A stretch of DNA of 5,026 nucleotides, taken from Flavobacteriales bacterium UBA4660 (GTDB lineage: Bacteria; Bacteroidota; Bacteroidia; Flavobacteriales_D; Sanyastnellaceae). A model generated the notes under the pieces. It was given only the letters and a program-made list of their open reading frames with translations. It made no database searches and had not been told where the DNA came from. Shown here in pieces: positions 1 through 5,026 of the stretch. The stretch's first letter is position 1, and every line of letters starts with the position of its first letter. The stretch covers positions 7,206 through 12,231 of the forward strand of contig DHLU01000254.1 in NCBI GenBank assembly GCA_002405435.1, given 5' to 3'. Made by a program: the position numbers and the translations under genes.

Positions 1-1
1 C

Positions 2-583
2 GGGCCCTGCCACGCCGAAGAGGTTGCCCAGGGCAAACTCTCCTACCTCACGGTCGGCTGCAAGGAAGTCAAACACGCCACCAAAATGGCTAAGTTGCTC
101 GAGTGCCGCTACATCAAAACCTCGGTAACAGAAGACGTTTTCGGTACCGAACTCGCCGCCGTGCTCAAGAATGTATATGCCATCGCTTCCGGTATCTGCC
201 ACGGCTTGGGTTACGGAGACAACTTCCTGGCCGTGCTGATTTCGTCTGCCATCCGCGAGATTGAACGTTTCCTCGATGCCGTTCACGAGGTCCACCGCGA
301 CGTAAAAAACAGCGCCTACCTCGGTGACCTGCTTGTGACTTCTTATTCGCCCTATTCCAGAAACCGGACCTTCGGCACCATGGTGGGCAAAGGGTACAGC
401 GTCAAGTGGGCCACGCTGGAAATGAAGATGGTGGCTGAGGGATATTATGCCGCCAAAGGCATCCACGAAATCAATAAAAAGTATAAGGCCGACATTCCCA
501 TCGCCGATGCGGTGTACTGCATTCTGTATGAAAAGGCTTCCCCCATGCTGGAAATGAAATTGTTGCAGGATAAGCTGGGGTGA
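2..583 (+). CDS. gpsA: NAD(P)H-dependent glycerol-3-phosphate dehydrogenase, C-terminal part (5' end outside window)
   Basis: GpsA reduces dihydroxyacetone phosphate to sn-glycerol 3-phosphate in the cytoplasm, the entry step to phospholipid synthesis. The frame is open from base 2 to the TGA at 581-583 and gives 193 residues. Full-length GpsA proteins are about 330-340 residues, so the N-terminal Rossmann domain lies left of the window; the internal ATG at 86 is not the real start. Family signatures are visible: GPCHAEEVAQ at the very start (bases 2-31), the AAVLKNVYAIASG segment with the expected catalytic lysine (codon 167-169), the GYGDNFLAVLI segment with the conserved Asp-Asn (codons 218-223), and SRNRTFG (bases 356-376), the Arg-Asn substrate-binding motif. 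The TSYSPYSRNRTFG form is, from memory, typical of Bacteroidota GpsA. The frame is intact to a normal C-terminus, and the next gene follows on the same strand. Identification is secure; membership in a shared operon is not shown. Confidence 0.95.
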   Translation, partial: GPCHAEEVAQGKLSYLTVGCKEVKHATKMAKLLECRYIKTSVTEDVFGTELAAVLKNVYAIASGICHGLGYGDNFLAVLISSAIREIERFLDAVHEVHRDVKNSAYLGDLLVTSYSPYSRNRTFGTMVGKGYSVKWATLEMKMVAEGYYAAKGIHEINKKYKADIPIADAVYCILYEKASPMLEMKLLQDKLG

Positions 584-607
584 AGTGTCCCGGTGGTATG
601 TATCTTT

Positions 608-3600
608 ATGGGTGGCTTTTCTCCGGACAGACGCAACAAATGCCTCTGTTTTGGCGTCTTCACCTTTGCGTTGAAAGTATTGATTTTGAACTTGCTATGT
701 CTTGCGTCCGCCCTGTTGGCCCGGACCCAGGCGGTATTTGTTCAAAACAAGGGCCAGTGGCCCGACCCCGTGGTAGCCCGCGCCGGCGTGCCCTCTGGCG
801 CCCTCTGGGTCGAAAAAAACGCCTTTCTCTGGAATTTCCACGAAGCCGAATTCGAATCCTTCCTGCACCCCGGTCCCAACCGCCCCCCCGAGGACTATGT
901 CTTCCGGTCGCACGCCTTCAGGGTCTCTTTCGAAGGCAGCGCCCCCGATGCATCCACCAGCATGGAAAGCCTGCTTCCGCAGTATTACAACTATTACCTC
1001 GGCGATGATTCATCCCACTGGGCCGGTCACGCTGCCGCATCGGGTCGCGTCCATTACCACGGCCTCTACCCCGGTATCGACCTCCATCTCTACGGCCGCG
1101 GCAACTCACTCAAATATGATTTTGTCGTCAGGCCAGGTGCCGACCCCGCAGACATCCGCATGGCGTACGATGGCGGCGAAGGATTTTCCGTAAGCCGCTG
1201 GGGCGATGCCCTGCGCCTGCAGTCCACCGTCAACACAATCATCGAACAAAGGCCCTATGCCTACCAGGTCGTCGGCACACGCCTGGTGGAGGTGCCCTGC
1301 GAATTTGTGCTCAAAGACGGTAAGGTAGGCTTCCGCACCGGTCCCTACAACAAAGACATCGACCTGGTCATTGACCCCGAACTGGTTTTCGCGACCTTCA
1401 TCGGCGCCACCGCCAGCAATTTCGGATTCACCGCCTGCAATGATTCTCAGGACAGGCTCATTTCCGGCGCAGCAGTCTTCGCAGCCGGCTATCCCACCTC
1501 GCCCGGTGCCTTTGAGACCGATTTCAACACGGCCGTCACCAACTATATGGACATCGCACTGTCGAAATTTTCCGCCGACGGCAACCAGCTGCTCTACAGC
1601 ACATACATCGGCGGCGGCAAACAGGAAACCGGGCACAGTGTCATCGCCGACGGAGACGACAGCTTCCTGCTCTTCGGTGTAACCGGCTCCAACGATTTCC
1701 CCACTACCTCAGGCGCATTTCAGGAGGCCTTCGCCGGCGGACCCATCCTGATGATGGGCGATTTTTTTATCAGCGGACATCCCGACGGTACTGACCTCTT
1801 TATCGCAAAGTTTCTTGAAGATGGAACCCTCGACGCCTCCACCTTCGTCGGCGGAAACAATAACGAAGGCCTCAACTACGCAGATAAGCTGTTTTACAAC
1901 TACGGAGATGCATTCAGGGGTGAAATCAATGTCGATGATGAGAACGACATCTTTGTAGCCACGGTCTGCAACGGCACCTTTCCGGTTACTCCCGATGCCT
2001 TTCAGGGCACCTATGGGGGAGGCACTTGCGATGGGCTGTTGTTCAAAATGAGCAGCGACCTCTCTTCCCTGGTCTTCAGTTCTTATGTTGGGGGCCTCGG
2101 CGATGATGCCTGTTATGCCATTGATTTTGCCGATGACGGAGACCTGCTGATCGCCGGAGGCACACGCAGCAGCAATTTCCCGCATGCCGGCAACGGTGCA
2201 GATGAAAGCTACAATGGGGATGTGGACGGCTTTGTAATGCGCATCAGCAGTACCGGATTCAACGTGGAGAACGGCACTTTTGCCGGCACTTCGTCTTACG
2301 ACCAGGTGTACTTTCTGCAGACAGACAACAACGGGTTTGTCTATGTGCTCGGACAAACCGAAGGAACCATGGCCATCACGCCCGGCTGTTATGGCCAACC
2401 CAATAGCGGACAGTTTATACAAAAACTTGGTCCTGCTTTGGATACAGTGGAATGGACCACCACCATCGGCACCGGGAGCGGCGAAATCGACATCAGTCCG
2501 ACGGCTTTCCTGGTGAGCGACTGCGAGCAGATCTATTTTTCCGGTTGGGGCGGCCAGACCAACGGGTACTGCGGACTGGCCTATACCTGCTATGCTTCTG
2601 CCAGCACCACCAACGGCCTGCCCCTCACGCCAGATGCCAACCAGCCCGATACCGACGGAAGTGATTTTTATCTATGTGTGCTTGCGCCCGATGCAACCGG
2701 ACTGACCTACGGGTCTTTTCTTGGGGGGCCGGTAAGCAACGAGCATGTCGACGGCGGCACCTCGCGGTTTGACAAGGACGGACAGGTCTACCAGGCCGTG
2801 TGCGCCGGTTGCGGAGGCAGCAGCGACTTCCCTACGACACCCGGGGCATGGAGCAGCGAAAACCCAAGCAACAACTGCAACATCGCGGTATTCAAATTTA
2901 ACCTCGGCGGCGTATTCGCCTCCCTTCAAATCGATGGACCCCCGCAGGTATGTGAAGGCACGCCTGCACCGCTGGTCAATCTCTCCACCGGGGCAACCGA
3001 CTACCTGTGGACCTTCGGCGACGGACAAAGTTCAACCGCGTTCCAGCCCTCACACGTCTATGAGGCGCCCGGCAATTACCTCGTTACCCTCATTGCCACC
3101 GATAGCAGCGGTTGTCTGGCGCCCGACACGGCTACCATTGCCATCGAAGTACTGCCCGGAGTGAATCCCCAGGTGGATCCCGTAGACCCGGTGTGCCAGG
3201 GCGAATCGGCGCAGCTCAGCGCATCGGGCAGCGACAACCTGTACTGGATTGACGATTTTACCCTGAGCGATCCTACCATTCCTAACCCCACCGTGTCGCC
3301 CGATATGTCGCAATTTTATTGCGTGGTCGACAGCAACGACTGCGAAATTGATACCGCCTGTGTGTGGGTAGAATTGTTTATCCCAGACACGGCAGTAAGT
3401 CCAGATGCGGAAATCTGTGTGGGCGGAAGTGTAAACCTTTTTGCCACGGGCGGCGTGTCGGTGGAATGGTGGCCTGCCACGGGTCTTGATGATGCCTTCT
3501 CGCCCTTTGTAACGGCCTCGCCGGTGGAAACCACCATTTACACCGTCACCATCTACACGCAATATGGCTGTGAAGTGAGTGAAGAGGTAACGGTGGAGGT

Positions 3601-4558
3601 GTACGAAAATCCACCGGGTGGAAATGTATATCCGGACCTCAACATGTGCGCGGGCAATAACGTGCTGGTCACTGCTTCTGACGGATCGTCGTGGAGTTGG
3701 GATCCGGCGGAGTGGGCCGAGCAACCTAACCAGCAGCAAACTATGGTGTTTCCGCCGGATACAACCACCTTTGTCATTACGATTGTAAATCCATGCGGAA
3801 GCGGCGAAGATGAGGTGACGGTCAATGTGATTGTGCCCCAGGCCTTCGCCACGGGCGGAGGCGATATCTGTGTGGGAGATTCCATTGCGGCGGTAGCTTC
3901 CGGCGGAGTGGAGTACTTCTGGTCGCCGCCATCCTTTGCCCATCCTTTTGACGAAGCCAGCACGCAGCTCAGTCCTTTTGAAGACATGACCTTCACGGTG
4001 ATTGTCACAGACCAGCACGGCTGTGCCGATGAGGCCGAGGTATTCGTCAACGTATTGCCGCAGCCCTATGTGGATGCAGGTCCTGACCAGCATGTTGATT
4101 TTCCTGATGCAGCTTCCCTGTACGGCACGGCAGAGGGTGAAACTTTTTATTGGTCACCTCCGCTGTATATCGATTGTACCGGCTGCCTGGGTCCGGTAGT
4201 CAATCCGCCCCAGAGCATGTACTATTACCTGACGGCGGGCGGTGAAAACGGATGCACGGCCACAGACAGCGTTTGGGTAGATATCTATTTTCCGCTGTGG
4301 GTGCCCAATACCATCACCCCCAACAACGACGGTATCAATGATTATTTCAGGGCGTATGGTGAAAACATCCGCGGATTTCATCTTTGGATCATCGACCGGT
4401 GGGGTATTGAAATTTTTGAAAGCCAGGACATCGAAGAAATGTGGGACGGGGGCATCAACGGATATTACGTGCAAAATGACACCTATGTCTGGATTATCGA
4501 GTACGAATCCGTAGAGCGCACGGTGCGCATCCGTGGACACGTGAATGTGCTGCGGTAA
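608..4558 (+). CDS. Large secreted T9SS cargo: DUF7948, SBBP beta-propeller, PKD, Ig-like repeats, gliding-motility-type C-terminal domain
   Basis: This is a predicted cell-surface or secreted protein, about 1316 residues from ATG 608 (residue numbers below use this start). Residues 1-42 are a signal peptide with basic n-region, hydrophobic LKVLILNLLCLASALLA and a TQA cleavage site. Residues 43-260 match the DUF7948 pattern (FVQNKGQW start, YYLG, YPGIDLHLYG, LKYDFVV, IDPELVFATFIG end). Residues 264-770 carry seven SBBP-type blades, each with a variant of FPTTPGAF: near 295, 363, 458, 523, 588, 671 and 740. A PKD domain follows at 773-851, with WTFGDG and HVYEAPGNY. Four Ig-like modules of about 75 residues span 852-1151, and another spans 1152-1228 (DAGPDQ start). 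Residues 1232-1316 are the CHU_C / TIGR04131-like sorting domain, with VPNTITPNNDGIND, IIDRWG and WDGGINGYYVQNDTYVW. From family knowledge, such proteins pass Sec and then the type IX system; the ligand and role (adhesion, gliding, matrix) are unknown. GTG 593 and TTG 671 are alternative starts. No enzymatic motif is apparent. Confidence 0.93.
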   Translation: MGGFSPDRRNKCLCFGVFTFALKVLILNLLCLASALLARTQAVFVQNKGQWPDPVVARAGVPSGALWVEKNAFLWNFHEAEFESFLHPGPNRPPEDYVFRSHAFRVSFEGSAPDASTSMESLLPQYYNYYLGDDSSHWAGHAAASGRVHYHGLYPGIDLHLYGRGNSLKYDFVVRPGADPADIRMAYDGGEGFSVSRWGDALRLQSTVNTIIEQRPYAYQVVGTRLVEVPCEFVLKDGKVGFRTGPYNKDIDLVIDPELVFATFIGATASNFGFTACNDSQDRLISGAAVFAAGYPTSPGAFETDFNTAVTNYMDIALSKFSADGNQLLYSTYIGGGKQETGHSVIADGDDSFLLFGVTGSNDFPTTSGAFQEAFAGGPILMMGDFFISGHPDGTDLFIAKFLEDGTLDASTFVGGNNNEGLNYADKLFYNYGDAFRGEINVDDENDIFVATVCNGTFPVTPDAFQGTYGGGTCDGLLFKMSSDLSSLVFSSYVGGLGDDACYAIDFADDGDLLIAGGTRSSNFPHAGNGADESYNGDVDGFVMRISSTGFNVENGTFAGTSSYDQVYFLQTDNNGFVYVLGQTEGTMAITPGCYGQPNSGQFIQKLGPALDTVEWTTTIGTGSGEIDISPTAFLVSDCEQIYFSGWGGQTNGYCGLAYTCYASASTTNGLPLTPDANQPDTDGSDFYLCVLAPDATGLTYGSFLGGPVSNEHVDGGTSRFDKDGQVYQAVCAGCGGSSDFPTTPGAWSSENPSNNCNIAVFKFNLGGVFASLQIDGPPQVCEGTPAPLVNLSTGATDYLWTFGDGQSSTAFQPSHVYEAPGNYLVTLIATDSSGCLAPDTATIAIEVLPGVNPQVDPVDPVCQGESAQLSASGSDNLYWIDDFTLSDPTIPNPTVSPDMSQFYCVVDSNDCEIDTACVWVELFIPDTAVSPDAEICVGGSVNLFATGGVSVEWWPATGLDDAFSPFVTASPVETTIYTVTIYTQYGCEVSEEVTVEVYENPPGGNVYPDLNMCAGNNVLVTASDGSSWSWDPAEWAEQPNQQQTMVFPPDTTTFVITIVNPCGSGEDEVTVNVIVPQAFATGGGDICVGDSIAAVASGGVEYFWSPPSFAHPFDEASTQLSPFEDMTFTVIVTDQHGCADEAEVFVNVLPQPYVDAGPDQHVDFPDAASLYGTAEGETFYWSPPLYIDCTGCLGPVVNPPQSMYYYLTAGGENGCTATDSVWVDIYFPLWVPNTITPNNDGINDYFRAYGENIRGFHLWIIDRWGIEIFESQDIEEMWDGGINGYYVQNDTYVWIIEYESVERTVRIRGHVNVLR

Positions 4559-4566
4559 GGCCGCAG
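4550..4566 (+). other. Small hairpin across the stop codon of the large gene
   Basis: CTGCGG (4550-4555) is perfectly complementary to CCGCAG (4561-4566), with a five-base loop TAAGG that contains the TAA stop. No T-run follows (the next bases are GCTGTTTGAC), so it does not meet the usual picture of an intrinsic terminator. It may be a 3'-end stabilising or pausing structure, or chance in GC-rich DNA. Confidence 0.25.
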
Positions 4567-4624
4567 GCTGTTTGACAGGCTCGACTGATTATAGACGCGC
4601 ATACTGATTGCTTGCGCGCGGCAA

Positions 4625-4849
4625 ATGGCTGCGAATTCAACCGCATTGAACTTCCCGGCGGAGAGCCGTCATGCATACACCAGCATAAAAGGCAACCTGA
4701 TGCGCAACCACACCATTCCCGGCAAGAAGCGTGACGGTGATTGTATTGACCAGATCATAGGTTACCGGGAAAATACAGGATTCCTGTCTTCTGATGCCGC
4801 AGATGGCGCGCATCTAGACTGGGCAGTGAAGGTTGAGCCCCGTTCCTGA
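4625..4849 (+). CDS. Doubtful small hypothetical ORF (74 codons)
   Basis: An ATG-to-TGA frame of 74 residues starts 66 bases after the large gene ends. Its codons are mixed but not unreasonable for this genome, with many C- or G-ending codons such as CTG, CGC, GGC, AAC, GAC and CAG. The product would be small, soluble, and rich in charged and polar residues (GKKRDGDCIDQIIGYREN in the middle), with no signal peptide, membrane segment or motif I recognise. No ribosome binding site is visible upstream of 4625 (GCTTGCGCGCGGCAA), although Bacteroidota often lack one. A frame of this length is easily produced by chance in GC-rich DNA, and a 58-codon frame lies antisense to it. Treat it as a possible gene, gene remnant or spurious ORF; no function can be assigned. 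Confidence 0.18.
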   Translation: MAANSTALNFPAESRHAYTSIKGNLMRNHTIPGKKRDGDCIDQIIGYRENTGFLSSDAADGAHLDWAVKVEPRS

Positions 4850-4868
4850 GCACCACGAGCTGCGCGTG

Positions 4869-4892
4869 AAAAAGTTGACTGATTAACTCAGT
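4869..4892 (-). terminator. Weak candidate terminator for the minus-strand gene at the right edge
   Basis: Read on the minus strand, two bases beyond the TGA of the right-edge gene there is ACTGA, loop GTTAA, then TCAGT (4892-4878), a spacer CAAC and a run of five T (4873-4869). An alternative pairing, AGTT with AACT, abuts the T-run directly. The stem is only four or five A/T-rich base pairs, so efficiency would be poor. Position and orientation fit the end of a minus-strand transcript. Confidence 0.25.
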
Positions 4893-4894
4893 GC

Positions 4895-5026
4895 TCAGAT
4901 CCCTTCATTATGTTTTACTTGTAACAAGCCATGCAATCCAAGATTTGTCAATAATGCCGTTGTTATTTGCTCTAAATGCGCATTGTATTTTTGAATTAAG
5001 TCGCCCATGCCTTCGTTCGACGTCGT
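4895..5026 (-). CDS. Unrecognised AT-rich gene, C-terminal 43 residues only (rest outside window)
   Basis: On the minus strand a frame is open from the right edge (base 5026) to the TGA at 4897-4895, giving 43 residues. The sequence is protein-like: MGDLIQKYNAHLEQITTALL, then TNLGLHGLLQVKHNEGI and stop, with an amphipathic helix pattern of spaced leucine and isoleucine. Codon choice (TTA, ATT, CAA, AAA, ATA, ACA) is much more AT-rich than in the two genes to the left, and the stretch is about 39% GC by hand count. An internal ATG at 5008-5006 could start a 37-residue peptide, but the frame runs on to the edge, so a truncated larger gene is more likely. A weak terminator-like hairpin follows the stop. 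I do not recognise the family. The AT-rich codon use suggests horizontally acquired or accessory DNA, which is an inference from 132 bases only. Confidence 0.45.
   Translation of the reverse strand, partial: TTSNEGMGDLIQKYNAHLEQITTALLTNLGLHGLLQVKHNEGI

Larger units (their letters stand above)
4559..4894. other. 336-base interval between convergent genes with no convincing gene
   Basis: No tRNA-, rRNA- or CRISPR-like structure is seen here. The stretch holds a weak + strand frame (4625-4849) and an antisense 58-codon frame (4637-4813), neither recognisable. It also holds several small repeats. GACTGATTA occurs at 4583-4591 and again at 4877-4885. ACGCGCA (4595-4601) is inverted as TGCGCGT (4861-4867). 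CTGAGCAC (4846-4853) is inverted as GTGCTCAG (4891-4898). CGCGCA (4596-4601) can also pair with TGCGCG (4613-4618). There is no strong T-tract terminator for the large upstream gene. It could be plain intergenic DNA or a decayed small insertion. Confidence 0.5.

Noticed and set aside
601..608. TATCTTTA resembling the Bacteroidota -7 promoter element TAnnTTTG
   Set aside because: The last base differs, no TTTG or TTG -33 element is found at the right distance upstream, and it overlaps the candidate ATG.
580..1008. Plus-strand 142-codon frame overlapping the start of the large gene, with its ATG overlapping the gpsA stop
   Set aside because: The overlap with the gpsA stop looks like translational coupling, but the product is Pro/Arg-rich and low in complexity, typical of an out-of-frame reading. 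The same bases encode a signal peptide and DUF7948 in the other frame.
3050..4093. Long minus-strand open frame of 347 codons, with similar ones at 1709-2422 and 1106-1636
   Set aside because: They lie wholly antisense to the large gene, whose + frame shows clear domain families. The antisense products have no recognisable domains and are expected shadows in GC-rich coding DNA.
4596..4618. Inverted repeat CGCGCA / TGCGCG considered as terminator of the large gene
   Set aside because: The loop is 11 bases, the stem only 6, and no T-run follows; the GC-rich bases make such a pairing likely by chance.
4887..4994. Plus-strand Cys-rich reading CFTCNKPC...VICSKCALYF that looks like a zinc ribbon
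   Set aside because: It has no usable ATG, GTG or TTG start and only 35 codons. The cysteines are the complement of Ala, Thr and Gln codons in the better-supported minus-strand frame.
1..5026. tRNA, rRNA, CRISPR arrays, riboswitches, defence or phage genes
   Set aside because: Looked for by eye on both strands; no cloverleaf, repeat-spacer pattern or characteristic motif was seen.

Overview
The window fits a GC-rich member of the Bacteroidota, possibly a marine or activated-sludge lineage related to Saprospiria. The group assignment is an inference. It rests on a large secreted protein built from a DUF7948-like N-terminal domain, SBBP propeller repeats, a PKD domain, Ig-like modules and a gliding-motility-type (CHU_C / T9SS type B) C-terminal domain. 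That combination is characteristic of Bacteroidota with a type IX secretion system. The genus assignment is only a guess.

Layout. (1) Positions 2-583, + strand: the C-terminal 193 residues of glycerol-3-phosphate dehydrogenase (GpsA), cut by the left edge. (2) Positions 608-4558, + strand: one very large gene, about 1316 residues, for a secreted, probably surface-attached multidomain protein. Its order is signal peptide, DUF7948, seven-repeat beta-propeller, PKD, four tandem disulfide-type Ig-like modules, one further Ig-like module and a C-terminal T9SS sorting domain. (3) Positions 4559-4894: 336 bases without a convincing gene. They hold a weak 74-codon + strand frame, small hairpins, and a 9-base direct repeat flanking the stretch. 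(4) Positions 4895-5026, - strand: the C-terminal end of an unrecognised, clearly more AT-rich gene that enters from the right edge and converges on the large gene.

How they work together. GpsA is a housekeeping phospholipid-precursor enzyme and has no evident functional link to the large secreted protein. The two are adjacent on the same strand with a gap of 24 to 87 bases depending on the start used, so they may be co-transcribed. The large protein is probably exported by Sec, carried across the outer membrane by the type IX system, and anchored at the surface or released. Nothing here points to a defence system, phage, CRISPR array or complete mobile element. The only hints of accessory DNA are the AT-rich right end and the repeats around the intergenic stretch.
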